The position numbers were made by a program, and so were the translations under genes. The notes under the pieces were generated by a model. It was not told the origin of the DNA, ran no database searches, and saw only the letters and a list, made by a program, of their open reading frames with translations. Of a stretch of DNA of 64,000 bases, positions 34,935-44,075 are shown piece after piece. The number at the start of each line of letters is the position of its first letter. Positions within the stretch are counted from its first letter, which is position 1. This stretch comes from Falsiroseomonas stagni DSM 19981. GTDB lineage: Bacteria; Pseudomonadota; Alphaproteobacteria; Acetobacterales; Acetobacteraceae. The stretch is from NCBI RefSeq assembly GCF_900114315.1, contig NZ_FOSQ01000011.1:1-64000 (forward strand). The letters run 5' to 3'.

Positions 34935-36380
34935 ATGGGCGTTGATGGCAGGGGCGGCACGCCGCCTGGATCGGGCGTGCTGGACCCCGTGGCGGGCGCC
35001 GGCGCGCTCGATACGACGCTCCGGCTGATGCGCCACTCCCGCCAGCCGATGTTCGTCGCCTGGGGCCCGGCGCTGACCTTCTTCTACAATGACGCCTATG
35101 CGGTCATCCTCGGCCGGCGGCACCCCGAGGCCTATGGCAGGCCCTTCCGGGATGTCTGGCCGGAGATCTGGGACGCCATCCTGCCGCTGATCCGCCAGGC
35201 GCTGGCCGGCCAGGCGACCTGGAGCGAGAACCTCCACCTCGTCATGGAACGGCATGGCTACCGGGAGGACACCTGGTGGACCTTCTCCTACAGCCCCGCG
35301 CATGACGAGGCCGGCGCGGTCGCCGGCATGTTCTGTTCCTGCATGGAAACCACCGGCCAGGTGCTGGCCGAACGCCGCCTGCGGGAGAATGAGGGGCGCT
35401 TCCGCGCCCTGCTGGATGCCGCGCCCGCCATGATGTGGGTGACGGACAGCAGCGGCTACTGCACGCATCTCAGCCGCAGCTGGTACGACTTCACCGGCCA
35501 GACGCCGGCCACGGGCCTCGGCACCGGCTGGCTCGACGCGGTGCATGCCGAGGATCGGGGCCCCGCCCGGGCGCATTTCATGCAGGGCATCCGCGACCAC
35601 GCCTCCTTCCGGCTGGACTACCGGCTGAAGCGCGCCGACGGCGCCTGGCGCTGGGCCATCGATGCCGCGGAACCGCGCCTGGCCGCCAGCGGCGACTATC
35701 TCGGCCATGTCGGATCGGTGCTCGACATCACGGAGCGGCGGGAAGCGGAGGAGCGCCAGGCGCTGCTGGCGCGGGAAGTGGACCACCGCGCCAAGAACGT
35801 GCTGGCGGTGGTGCAGGCGGTGCTGCGCCTGACCCGCGCGCCGGACCTGCCGAGCTTCGCGCGCGCGGTGGAAGGCCGCGTCGCCGCGCTGGCGCGGGCG
35901 CAGACGCTGCTGGCCAAGGATCGCTGGGCGGGTGCCGACCTGCGATCCATGGTGGAGGGCGAGATCGCCCCCTTCCTGGTCGAGCATGGCGAGCGCGAAA
36001 GCCGCGCCACGCTGCGCGGCCCCGCCGTGGTGCTGCCCGCCGCGGCCGCGCAGCCGCTGACCATGCTGGTCCACGAACTCGCCACCAACGCCATGAAGCA
36101 TGGCGCCCTGTCGGTGGAGACCGGGCGCCTGCTGGTAGCCTGGCGGGTGGAGGGGCAGGCGCTGCACCTCGACTGGCTGGAGAGCGGCGGCCCCGCCATC
36201 ACCGCCCCGCCGCCGCGCAGCGGCTTCGGCACGCGGGTGCTGGACGGGACCGCGCGCGGGCAACTCGGCGGGTCGATCGCGATGGATTGGCGGCCGGAGG
36301 GGCTGGCCTGCCACCTGGCCATCCCGCTGGACCGCATCCCCGCCGGCCCGGATGACACGATCCCGGGCCTGGCGGGGTAG
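34935..36380 (+). CDS. PAS-domain sensor histidine kinase of the HWE family
   Basis: A 481-residue soluble kinase. Two PAS domains are seen: residues about 25-145 (FVAWGPALTFFYNDAYAVIL) and 155-270 (LLDAAPAMMWVTDSSGYCTH, ending DITERREAEERQ). The HWE dimerisation domain follows, with phospho-His284 in REVDHRAKNVLAVVQAVL. The ATPase domain has the N-box HELATNAMKHGAL and the W-E pair of the family (LDWLESGGP) plus GFGTRVLDG. No transmembrane segment is present, so it senses an internal signal. No response regulator is adjacent. Start ATG 34935 lies before the first PAS; a ribosome site is weak. Confidence 0.88.
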   Translation: MGVDGRGGTPPGSGVLDPVAGAGALDTTLRLMRHSRQPMFVAWGPALTFFYNDAYAVILGRRHPEAYGRPFRDVWPEIWDAILPLIRQALAGQATWSENLHLVMERHGYREDTWWTFSYSPAHDEAGAVAGMFCSCMETTGQVLAERRLRENEGRFRALLDAAPAMMWVTDSSGYCTHLSRSWYDFTGQTPATGLGTGWLDAVHAEDRGPARAHFMQGIRDHASFRLDYRLKRADGAWRWAIDAAEPRLAASGDYLGHVGSVLDITERREAEERQALLAREVDHRAKNVLAVVQAVLRLTRAPDLPSFARAVEGRVAALARAQTLLAKDRWAGADLRSMVEGEIAPFLVEHGERESRATLRGPAVVLPAAAAQPLTMLVHELATNAMKHGALSVETGRLLVAWRVEGQALHLDWLESGGPAITAPPPRSGFGTRVLDGTARGQLGGSIAMDWRPEGLACHLAIPLDRIPAGPDDTIPGLAG

Positions 36381-36389
36381 CGGCCGCGA

Positions 36390-38090
36390 TCAGAACAGCG
36401 CGTCGCCACCGTACCAATACTGGAAGTCGGCATTGGTCAGGGGGGCCACGCCGCCGGTGGCGAAGTTCACCATCACGTCGATATCCGCCGCCGCATCGCC
36501 ATCCGTATCGGCCAGGATGCGCAGCCCCGCATCCGTGACCACCTGCCAGGCCATGTTGGCGGCGGGCCCGCCAGCCAGGAACTGCACCGTCCCGTCCGGC
36601 TGGATCGTGCCGGCTTCGATGACGATGTGATCGGCGCCGCGCTGGAAATCAGTGATGACGCTCTGCGATCCCTTGGCCGAATGGTCGAACTGGAAGAGGT
36701 CCGCGCCGATGCCGCCCGTCATCTGGTCCGCGCCCGAGAAGCCGAAGAGGATGTCGTCGCCGGCATTGCCGTGCAGCTGGTCATTGCCCTCGCCGCCATG
36801 CAGGTAGTCATTGCCGGCGCCGCCGCCGAGCACGTCGTCGCCCTTCCCGCCGCGAAGCTGATCATCCCCGGCATCACCCAGCAGCGTGTCGTTGCCCGCG
36901 CCGCCGAAGACCACGTCGTTGCCGCCGCTTGCGTGGATCTGGTCGTTCCCCTCCTCCCCGTACAGCAGATCGCGCCCGGCACCGCCGAAGACCGTGTCGT
37001 TGCCGCCGCCCGCGCGCAGCATCTGGCGGAGTTGCGCGTGGTCGCCGCCGGTGATGACGTTGTCGAGGTCATTGCCCGCGGCGATGATGGGCATGTCCCC
37101 GGCATAGACGTCGGCCGGGGTCTCGATCCGCAGGTTCTCGACATTGGCGTAGAGGTCGGCCAGCGTGCCGGCGACACTGCCCTCCTGCATCCAGCTGGGC
37201 ACGAAGGAGTCGGCGATCTGCACGTTGGTGCTGGCCGTCACGTTGGCGTTGCTGAAATCGACATTGGTGAGGTCGAAGAAGCCGGTGCCCAGCACCACCG
37301 TGTCCGTGCCTTCGGCCCTGGCTTCGACCACCTTCTCGACGAAGGCCATGCGGCCCAGCACGGGGGCGCCCCCATTGGCCTCGTAGGATGCAGCTTCGAC
37401 ATAGGCGGAGGCGCCACCGGTGATGTAGTAGGTGTCGTCGCCGGCCCCGCCGACCAGCGTATCCTCCGCCTGGGAGAAGCTGAACCGCGGCGCCGCGTTC
37501 AGCGTGTCGTTGCCGGCGCCGCCGACCAGCAGGTCCGCCCAGTGGCCGCCGCTGCCCACCAGCACGTCATCGCCCAGCCCGCCCTTCAGCGTATCGCCGC
37601 CAAGCCCGCCACCCACCAGCGTATCGTCGCCGATGCCGCCGGTGATCTGGTTGCGCTCCGCATTGCCGGTGCCGGCGAAGTCGCCGAGGCCGGTATAGAC
37701 CATGTTCTCCGCATTGTTGTGCAGCGCATAGCTGGAGATGGAGACACGGACGGTGTCGATGCCCTCGTTCTTCGCCTCGATCACCAGGTCACCGGCATTG
37801 TCGACGACATAGGTATCGTCGTTGATGCCGCCGGCCATGTTGTCGGCACCCGTGCCGCCATCCAGCCAGTCATTGCCCTCGTCGCCGCGCAGGGTGTCGT
37901 TGCCCGCATCGCCGTAGAGCTGGTCGTTCCCTTCATTGCCCTGCACCCAGTCATTGCCGGCACCGCCATACAGCGTGTCCTGGCCCAGGCCGCCGCCCAT
38001 CGTATCGTCGCCGGCGCCGCCATCCATGTAGTCGGCGAAACCCGTGCCGATCAGGTGGTTCTTCAGCGCATTGCCATTGATGAAAGCCAT
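36390..38090 (-). CDS. RTX-type calcium-binding repeat protein
   Basis: A 566-residue protein rich in GGxGxDxUx nonapeptides. Two blocks stand out: residues about 15-90 (GGAGDDTMGGGLGQDTLYGG, GNEGNDQLYGDAGNDTLRGD) and about 370-470 (GGAGNDTLLGDAGDDQLRGG and neighbours), with further short runs between. Such repeats fold into Ca-loaded parallel beta-rolls outside the cell, and the proteins usually leave through a type I secretion system recognising the C-terminus. No type I transporter is encoded here. The last 90 residues resemble the C-terminal domain that follows RTX rolls (VITDFQRGADHIVIEAGTI). No enzymatic domain is seen. GGAGAACGACG precedes ATG 38090. Confidence 0.88.
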   Translation of the reverse strand: MAFINGNALKNHLIGTGFADYMDGGAGDDTMGGGLGQDTLYGGAGNDWVQGNEGNDQLYGDAGNDTLRGDEGNDWLDGGTGADNMAGGINDDTYVVDNAGDLVIEAKNEGIDTVRVSISSYALHNNAENMVYTGLGDFAGTGNAERNQITGGIGDDTLVGGGLGGDTLKGGLGDDVLVGSGGHWADLLVGGAGNDTLNAAPRFSFSQAEDTLVGGAGDDTYYITGGASAYVEAASYEANGGAPVLGRMAFVEKVVEARAEGTDTVVLGTGFFDLTNVDFSNANVTASTNVQIADSFVPSWMQEGSVAGTLADLYANVENLRIETPADVYAGDMPIIAAGNDLDNVITGGDHAQLRQMLRAGGGNDTVFGGAGRDLLYGEEGNDQIHASGGNDVVFGGAGNDTLLGDAGDDQLRGGKGDDVLGGGAGNDYLHGGEGNDQLHGNAGDDILFGFSGADQMTGGIGADLFQFDHSAKGSQSVITDFQRGADHIVIEAGTIQPDGTVQFLAGGPAANMAWQVVTDAGLRILADTDGDAAADIDVMVNFATGGVAPLTNADFQYWYGGDALF

Positions 38091-38496
38091 CGTCGTTCTC
38101 CGCTTCGCGATGCCGGACGCTTGCCGGCGATGGCGCGACAATAGGGGAGGCCGGCCGCGGGCCGATGGCGCGGGTGCTGTAACGTGGTTTCAATCCTGTC
38201 GCGTCGCGGGCCACCGGCGAAACGCAGAAACAATACTGCGCGGGATCAGGGATCCTTCGCGATCGCCGGCGGCAGAGCCGCGGCGTTCCGTGTCGATCCG
38301 GCGATCGACAGCGGGGCGCGCCTTCTGCAGCGCCTCGACCAGCCGGGTGATGCTGGGCCGGGCCCGCGACCTGCCGGTCCGCCAGCGCAGGGTGCCGGTG
38401 AATTTGCTGCGCCGGCACCTGGCCCGATGCCCGGGACGCAGGCGGCGGAACCGGAGGCGGCGATCCTGGCCCGCATCGGCGAGATCGCCATGCGAT
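38091..38496. other. 406-bp stretch without a supported gene
   Basis: Both strands have open frames here, but all are Arg/Pro/Ala-rich and none has a recognisable motif or ribosome site. The right part could be a decayed gene. Upstream of the RTX gene the minus strand has TTGAAA near 38190, a possible -35 box, but no convincing -10 partner. Confidence 0.3.
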
Positions 38497-39105
38497 TCAG
38501 GCCGGCAGGCCCTCCGCCCGCAAGGCTGCCGCCAGCCCCGCCGCATCCCGGAAGTGATGCGCCCGCATCCCCACCGCGCGCGCGCCGGTCACATTCTTCT
38601 CGCTGTCATCGATGAACAGGCAATCGGCCGCCGCCAGGCCGTTGCGGTCGAGCAGCCGGCGATAGATCGCGGGGTCGGGCTTCAGCAGCCGCTCCTCCGC
38701 CGACACCACCACATCGATGAAGCGGGCGAGGAAGGGGAAGCGGGCCTGCTCCTCCGCGAATTTCTCGCTGGAGAAATTCGTGATGGCGTAGAGCGGCACG
38801 CCCGCCGCGCGCAGCCCCTCCAGGATCGCGACCGTGCCAGGCACCTCTCCCGGCACCATCTCATGCCAGCGGTCGCTATAGGCGGCGATCAGGTCGGCCT
38901 GGTCGGGGAACAGGGCGGTGCGCTCCGCCACCGCCTCCGCCCATCGCCGGCCGCGATCCTGTTCCAGGTTCCAGTCCATGGTGCAGATGCGGGACAGGAA
39001 ATCCGCCCGCGCGGCGGCATCCGGGATCAGCTTGCGATAGAGATGCTCCGGGTCCCACTCGATCAGCACATTGCCGACATCGAAGACCACCACGGACGCC
39101 GCCAT
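38497..39105 (-). CDS. HAD-superfamily hydrolase (subfamily IA)
   Basis: A 202-residue HAD protein. Motif I is VVVFDVGNVLIEWDP: the second Asp of DxDxT is replaced (D-V-G-N), as in the YihX/haloacid-dehalogenase-like group that keeps the nucleophilic Asp. Motif II is LYAITNFS, motif III is the Lys in RLLKPDPAIYRRLL, and motif IV is CLFIDDSEKNVTGA. It probably dephosphorylates a small sugar phosphate or related compound in the cytoplasm. GGGAG lies 8 bp before ATG 39105. It is 14 bp downstream of a small hypothetical gene on the same strand. Confidence 0.87.
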   Translation of the reverse strand: MAASVVVFDVGNVLIEWDPEHLYRKLIPDAAARADFLSRICTMDWNLEQDRGRRWAEAVAERTALFPDQADLIAAYSDRWHEMVPGEVPGTVAILEGLRAAGVPLYAITNFSSEKFAEEQARFPFLARFIDVVVSAEERLLKPDPAIYRRLLDRNGLAAADCLFIDDSEKNVTGARAVGMRAHHFRDAAGLAAALRAEGLPA

Positions 39106-39119
39106 CACCGGACTCCCTG

Positions 39120-39392
39120 CTATGCCTGGGGCAGGGTAGTCCCGAAGGGCTCCTCGATCCCAGCCCGGGCGAGGTCCGCCGCCAGCCGGCCTGCGGGGTC
39201 ATCGCCGCGCCGCACCGCCTCCGCCGCCGACAGCGCATAGAGCAGCAGCGCCGGACCCGCGAGCCCGATGCGCAGCCCGACGCGGCCGGCGCGCGCCAGC
39301 GCGTCCCGCGCCCGGGGATCGTCCCCCGCCATCTCGGCCAATGCCTCCAGCCCATCCCCCGCCAGGGGACCCGGCCTGCCGGAATCAACCAT
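39120..39392 (-). CDS. Small hypothetical protein, 90 aa
   Basis: A 90-residue frame from ATG 39392. The product is Ala/Leu/Arg-rich and helical, with a mildly hydrophobic centre (VGLRIGLAGPALLLYALSAA). It has no recognised domain. A ribosome site is weak. Its close spacing (14 bp) to the HAD gene on the same strand is the main support for it being real; it could also be a chance frame in high-GC DNA. Confidence 0.45.
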   Translation of the reverse strand: MVDSGRPGPLAGDGLEALAEMAGDDPRARDALARAGRVGLRIGLAGPALLLYALSAAEAVRRGDDPAGRLAADLARAGIEEPFGTTLPQA

Positions 39393-39635
39393 GCCGCGAC
39401 GCGGCCATCACACCACCCCTCCCGTCATCCGCGCCGCCTGGCGGCGCATGAACATCCTGTCAGCCCACGCGAACCCATAGCCGCCGGAATCGGCGGAACC
39501 GAGTGACGTAAGGTTACAGGAAATTCACGCGGACCGCACCCCCCCTCCCCGACCCTCCCATGCAACCCTTGCCCCGGCCGGGCATCGGGGGCAGAGAAGC
39601 GCCCCCTCTCATCCTCCCCGGATGCCCAGCACGCC
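39393..39635. other. Divergent promoter gap before serA
   Basis: This 243-bp region lies between the leftward small gene and serA and has slightly lower GC around 39440-39530 (for example GTGACGTAAGGTTACAGGAAATTC). That is a sensible place for the serA promoter, but I could not assign -35/-10 boxes or an attenuator with confidence. Confidence 0.3.
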
Positions 39636-40883
39636 ATGAACGACCGCATCTCCCTCCCCAAGGACCGCATCCGCATCCTGCTGCTGGAAGGCATCGCGGA
39701 CAGCGCCGTCGACCTGTTCGGCTCCGCCGACTACGTGACCATCACGCGGGAGAAGAAGGCGCTGGAAGGCCAGGCGCTGATCGAGGCGGTGAAGGGGGTG
39801 CATATCCTCGGCATCCGGTCCCGCACCGAGGTGACGGAGGAAGTGCTGGCCGCCGCCGACCGGCTGATCGCCATCGGCTGCTTCTGCATCGGCACCAACC
39901 AGGTGGACCTGGCCGCCGCCGCCCGCCGGGGCGTGGCCGTGTTCAACGCCCCCTTCAGCAACACCCGCAGCGTCGCCGAACTCACCTTGGCGGAAGCCGT
40001 GATGCTGATGCGCGGAATCGTCGAGAAGTCGAACAGCGCCCACACCGGCGGCTGGGACAAGTCGGCCGCCAATAGCTGGGAGATGCGGGGCAAGACCCTC
40101 GGCATCGTCGGCTACGGCAATATCGGCAGCCAGCTTTCCGTCCTGGCGGAAGCCTTCGGCATGCGGGTTCTCTACCACGACCACACCGGCAAGCTGCCGC
40201 ATGGCAACGCCAGCCCGGCCGCGTCGCTGAAGGACCTGATGACGCAGTCGGACGTGGTGACCATCCATGTGCCGGAAACGCCCGACACCGTCGGCATGAT
40301 CGGCGCGCGCGAACTGGGCTGGATGAAGCCCAGCGCCATCTTCATCAACAACGCCCGCGGCACGGTCGTGGATGTGGACGCGCTGGCCGATGCGCTGCGG
40401 GAAAAGCGCATCCTCGGCGCCGCCGTGGACGTCTTCCCGGTGGAGCCCAAGCGCAACGGCGACCCCTTCACCAGCCCGCTCCAGGGCCTGCCCAACGTGA
40501 TCCTGACGCCCCATATCGGCGGCAGCACGGCGGAAGCGCAGGACCGGATCGGCCAGGAAGTGGCCCGCAAGCTGGTGGACTACAGCGACACCGGCGCGAC
40601 CATGGGCTCCGTCAACCTGCCGCAGGTGCAACTGCCCGTCCGCCCCGCCGGCGCCCGCTGGACCCACCTGCACCGGGACGCACCCGGCATGCTGTCCCGC
40701 ATCAACGAAAGCTTCGGCCGCCGCGGCCTGAACATCACCGCCCAGTACTACCAGACGGATTCCGAACTCGGCTACATCGTGGTCGAAAGCGTCGAAGCCC
40801 GTGCGGAAGCGGAAGCGATCCTGGCCGAGCTGCGCGAACTGCCGGGCACCGTGCGGGCGCGCCTGATCTACGAGCGGCGCTGA
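39636..40883 (+). CDS. serA: D-3-phosphoglycerate dehydrogenase with C-terminal ACT domain
   Basis: A 415-residue short-form SerA. The opening LPKDRIRILLLEGIADSAVDLF matches E. coli-type enzymes. The NAD fold has LGIVGYGNIGSQLSVLAEAF, and active-site residues sit in INNARGTVVDVDALADAL (Arg), VDVFPVEP (Glu) and TPHIGGSTAEAQ (His). The ACT domain at residues about 340-415 (HRDAPGMLSRINESFG) allows serine feedback inhibition. It catalyses the first step of serine synthesis from 3-phosphoglycerate. Repeat copy B starts 8 bp after its stop, in the same orientation. Confidence 0.95.
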   Translation: MNDRISLPKDRIRILLLEGIADSAVDLFGSADYVTITREKKALEGQALIEAVKGVHILGIRSRTEVTEEVLAAADRLIAIGCFCIGTNQVDLAAAARRGVAVFNAPFSNTRSVAELTLAEAVMLMRGIVEKSNSAHTGGWDKSAANSWEMRGKTLGIVGYGNIGSQLSVLAEAFGMRVLYHDHTGKLPHGNASPAASLKDLMTQSDVVTIHVPETPDTVGMIGARELGWMKPSAIFINNARGTVVDVDALADALREKRILGAAVDVFPVEPKRNGDPFTSPLQGLPNVILTPHIGGSTAEAQDRIGQEVARKLVDYSDTGATMGSVNLPQVQLPVRPAGARWTHLHRDAPGMLSRINESFGRRGLNITAQYYQTDSELGYIVVESVEARAEAEAILAELRELPGTVRARLIYERR

Positions 40884-40891
40884 GGGTGGCC

Positions 40892-41099
40892 TGCAGGGCG
40901 GGCTCCGCCCCCCTGCACCCCCCGCCAGGAGCCAGCGGGCTCCTGGACCTCATGCTTTGCATCGATGGGTGATGGGAGGGGCACGGAACGCCCGCCTGTC
41001 CGGCGGCACCGCCATGCCCCTCCCATCACCCATCGATTGAAGGGGGTTCAAAGGGGCCGCTGCCCCTTTGCGGGGGTGCAGGGGGCAGAGCCCCCTGCA
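40892..41099 (+). repeat. Polar hairpin-array intergenic element, copy B
   Basis: Hairpins in order: 40892-40917 (triloop TCC), 40925-40946 (9-bp stem CCAGGAGCC, loop AGCG), a central palindrome with perfect 23-nt arms 40961-40983 and 41015-41037 around a 31-nt loop, 41049-41070 (9-bp stem CAAAGGGGC, loop CGCT) and 41077-41099 (10-bp stem, triloop AGA). The arms end in GGGAGGGGCA as in copy A; at least three differences from copy A are matched in the opposite arm. It fills the gap between the convergent serA and the AapJ-like gene (stop at 41106). Confidence 0.88.
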
Positions 41100-41105
41100 A
41101 GGCCA

Positions 41106-42137
41106 TCACCTGATCGGCGGCGCGTACATCAGGCCGCCGCGCGTCCACAAATCGTTCACGCCGCGCGGCAGGCCCACGGGCGATCCGGCGCCAAGGTGGC
41201 GGTCGAAGATCTCGCCGTAGTTCCCCACGGCCTTGATGGCGTTGTAGGCCCAGCGCCGGTCGAGGCCCATGAAGGGGCCGTGGTCGCCGGAGACGCCGAG
41301 CAGGCGGCGCACATCGGGGCGTTCGCTGCGCAGCATCTCGTCCACATTGGCTTGCGTGACGCCGAGTTCCTCGGCCTCGATCAGCGCGAAGATGGTCCAG
41401 CGGACGATGTCGAACCACTGGTCGTCGCCCTGGCGGACCGCGACGCCGAGGGGTTCCTTCGAGATGAGCTCGGGCAGGACCATGTGCTCCGCGGGGTTGC
41501 GGAGTGCGGTGCGCGTGCCGGCGAGCTGGGAGGCATCGGTGGTGAAGACGTCGCAGCGGCCGGACTGGTAGGCGACGCGGGTTTCGTCGTTGTTCTCGAA
41601 GACCAGGGGGCGGACGGTCAGACGGTTGGCGCGCGCCCAGTCCGCCAGGTTGAGTTCGCTGGTGGTGCCGGCGGTGACGCAGAAGGTCGCGCCGTCGAGC
41701 TGCGTGGCGCGCGTGACGCCGAGGCTGCGGCGGATCAGGAAGCCCTGCCCGTCGTAGAAGTTCACCGCGGTGAAGTTGAGGCCGTTGGCGGTGTCGCGCG
41801 AATGGGTCCAGGTGGTGGTGCGCGGCAGGACATCGATCTGCCCGGCCTGGAGCGCCGTCATGCGGGTGGAGGAGGTGAGCGTGGTGAAGCGCACCTTGTT
41901 GCCGTCGCCGAGCACCGCGGCGGCGACCGCGCGGCAGGTATCGGCATCGAGCCCGGCATAGGTGCCGCGGCTGTCCATGACGCCGAAGCCCGGCGCGCCG
42001 GGATGGCCGCCGCAATCGACCACGCCCTTGGCGCGTACGGCGGTCAGCGTCGGCCCGGCGGAGACGACGCTTTGCGCGAGGGCCGGCAGCGCCGTGACGG
42101 CAAGCAAGCCCAGCGCCGCGACTGTGCTGCGGATCAT
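41106..42137 (-). CDS. Amino-acid ABC-type periplasmic binding protein (AapJ/YhdW-like)
   Basis: A 343-residue family 3 binding protein. The signal peptide (1-21, ending LPALAQ) is followed by LTAVRAKGVVDCGGHPGAPGFGVMDSRGTYAGLDAD, read as GVVDCGGHPGAPGF, and by LPRTTTWTHSRDT, FYDGQGFLIRR, CVTAGTTSELNLADW and MGLDRRWAYNAIKAVGNYGEIFDRHLG, the AapJ-type C-terminus. AapJ proteins feed the AapQMP general L-amino-acid ABC transporter, but no aapQMP genes follow. Instead its ATG overlaps by 4 bp the stop of a TAXI-TRAP permease gene. It may work with a distant ABC permease or represent an unusual partnership. Confidence 0.88.
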   Translation of the reverse strand: MIRSTVAALGLLAVTALPALAQSVVSAGPTLTAVRAKGVVDCGGHPGAPGFGVMDSRGTYAGLDADTCRAVAAAVLGDGNKVRFTTLTSSTRMTALQAGQIDVLPRTTTWTHSRDTANGLNFTAVNFYDGQGFLIRRSLGVTRATQLDGATFCVTAGTTSELNLADWARANRLTVRPLVFENNDETRVAYQSGRCDVFTTDASQLAGTRTALRNPAEHMVLPELISKEPLGVAVRQGDDQWFDIVRWTIFALIEAEELGVTQANVDEMLRSERPDVRRLLGVSGDHGPFMGLDRRWAYNAIKAVGNYGEIFDRHLGAGSPVGLPRGVNDLWTRGGLMYAPPIR

Positions 42138-44047
42138 CCTGTTCCCCCCTGGTTGAGGCGCGCGGTGCGTGCCGCCGCCCATTGGAATCCCGCGATCCCG
42201 CCCAGCACGCAGGCCGCGATCAGGAAGCGCGTCGTGTCGTCCAGCACATGGGCGAAGGCGGCGACCAGCCCCGTCGCGGCCATGAGCAGGCGGACCGGCC
42301 AGCCCACCGGCGCCAGCAGGAAGCCGGCATAGCTGGCGGTGATCAGCGTCAGCGCCACCACCTGGTTCGATGTCGCCAGGATGATGTCGAAGGCCGATCC
42401 GCGGAACATGATGCCGGGGTCGTAGATGAAGGCGAAGCCCACGGTGAAGCCGGCGATGCCGAAGCGGGTCGCGTGCACGCTGGTGATGGTGGGGCTGGCC
42501 TTGGCGATCGCCGCCGCCGCGAAGGCCGCCGCCGCCACGGGTGGCGTCGCATCCGCGATCACCGCGAAGTAGAAGACGAAGAGGTGCGCCGCCAGCGGGT
42601 CCACGCCGATGCTGCGGCCCAGTTCCAGCACCTGCGGCACGCCGATCGCGGCGGCGATGATGTAGGACGGCGTCGTCGGGATGCCGAGGCCGAGCACCAG
42701 CACCGTCAGCGCCAGCAGCACCAGCAGCAGGCCGAGATTGCCATCCGCCAGCCCCTTGATGATGCCGCCGAAGGCCACGACCATCCCCGTCGCCGTCAGG
42801 GCGGAGACGACGATGCCCGCGCCGGCGATGGAGACCGCCAGCGGTGCCATGGTCAGCCCCGCCTGGGCCAGGCTCTCCACGATGTCCCGCAGGCTCATCC
42901 GCGTGCGCTTCTTCAGCATGGCGACGACGACCATGGCGACGGTGGCGCAGAAGGCGGCGTAGTTGCCCGACCAGCGCTCCATCATCATCCAGACCAGCAC
43001 GGCGATGGGCAGCACCAGGTGGACATCGGCCAGGACTTCCCGCCAGGCGGGGATGTCCTTCAGCGGCATGCCGGTCATGCCCTGCTTCTTCGCCTCGAAA
43101 TGCACGGCGGCGAGGATGGCGAAGTAATAGAGAACTGCACCAATAGCCGCGGCGATGACGATATCGCCATAGGGGATGTTGGTGATCTCCGCCATCACGA
43201 AGGCGGCCGCGCCCATCACCGGCGGCATCAGCGCGCCGCCGACGGAAGCCGCACTCTCGATCCCGCCCGCGACGGCGGGCTTGTAGCCGATGCGCGTCAT
43301 CAGCGGGATCGTCATCGCGCCCGTGGTGATGACGTTGGAGACGGAGGACCCGCTCATCGTCCCGAAAAGGCCGGAGGTGATGACGGCGACCTTGGCCGGC
43401 CCGCCGGTGTAGCGCCCGGCGGCGGCGGCGCCGAGGTTGCTGAACAGCCGCCCCGTGCCGCTGCCCTGCATGAAGCTGCCGAACAGGATGAAGACGGCGA
43501 TGGTGGTGGCGACGATGCCGGTCAGCGGGCCATAGACGCCGCCCGCGGTCGGCACCAGCCAGGCGGCTTCGACGATCTCCTGCGGCGTGAAGGGGCGGGC
43601 GTTGAAGATGCCCGGCACCAGGTAGCCCCACTGCATGTAGGCGAGGCTGCCCGCCACCATCCAGGCCAGGCCCGGTTCCACCGCGCGCCGCGTCGCTTCC
43701 AGCAGCGTGACGATGCAGGTGATGCCGAGCACCATCATCATGGGCGTGAAGGGATCGACGTATTCCATGCGGTCCGCGACCGCCATCCAGTTCCACATCA
43801 CCCAGGCATGCGGCGCCGCGGCCGCGACCGCCCAGGCCCAGTCGAGCACCGAGGGTCGCCGCGCCGGGGATTTCCCGGGCCGCGCGGGATAGAGCAGGAA
43901 CAGGATCGGCACGAAGACGAGCAGGTGGAACCCGCGCATCTGGATGGGTTCAGGGAATCCCACCGCGCCGAAATAGAGATGGACCGCGGCAGCCGCCGCG
44001 GCCCATGCCCAGCACACCCACTTCAGCGGGCCCGAAAGATCACGCAT
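42134..44047 (-). CDS. TRAP transporter fused small/large permease (TAXI type)
   Basis: A 637-residue inner-membrane protein with about 16 or more hydrophobic helices. The N-terminal part corresponds to the small DctQ-like subunit. The large DctM-like part has the conserved GSFMQGSGTGRLFSNLG, GLFGTMSGSSVSNVITTGAM, ESAASVGGALMPPVMGAAAF and LGLGIPTTPSYIIAAAIG. It uses an ion gradient to bring in the ligand handed over by a TAXI binding protein, which is encoded 28 bp upstream (44076-45077). Substrates of TAXI-TRAP systems are often glutamate-like or other carboxylates. Its stop overlaps the start of the AapJ-like gene. Confidence 0.92.
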   Translation of the reverse strand: MRDLSGPLKWVCWAWAAAAAAVHLYFGAVGFPEPIQMRGFHLLVFVPILFLLYPARPGKSPARRPSVLDWAWAVAAAAPHAWVMWNWMAVADRMEYVDPFTPMMMVLGITCIVTLLEATRRAVEPGLAWMVAGSLAYMQWGYLVPGIFNARPFTPQEIVEAAWLVPTAGGVYGPLTGIVATTIAVFILFGSFMQGSGTGRLFSNLGAAAAGRYTGGPAKVAVITSGLFGTMSGSSVSNVITTGAMTIPLMTRIGYKPAVAGGIESAASVGGALMPPVMGAAAFVMAEITNIPYGDIVIAAAIGAVLYYFAILAAVHFEAKKQGMTGMPLKDIPAWREVLADVHLVLPIAVLVWMMMERWSGNYAAFCATVAMVVVAMLKKRTRMSLRDIVESLAQAGLTMAPLAVSIAGAGIVVSALTATGMVVAFGGIIKGLADGNLGLLLVLLALTVLVLGLGIPTTPSYIIAAAIGVPQVLELGRSIGVDPLAAHLFVFYFAVIADATPPVAAAAFAAAAIAKASPTITSVHATRFGIAGFTVGFAFIYDPGIMFRGSAFDIILATSNQVVALTLITASYAGFLLAPVGWPVRLLMAATGLVAAFAHVLDDTTRFLIAACVLGGIAGFQWAAARTARLNQGGTG

Positions 44048-44075
44048 CCCGGCGTGCGAGGATACCGGCGGCCGT

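Noticed and set aside
38184-38615. Possible 143-residue plus-strand gene in the gap after the RTX gene.
   Set aside because: Low-complexity Pro/Ala/Gly, no ribosome site, and it overlaps the end of the HAD gene.
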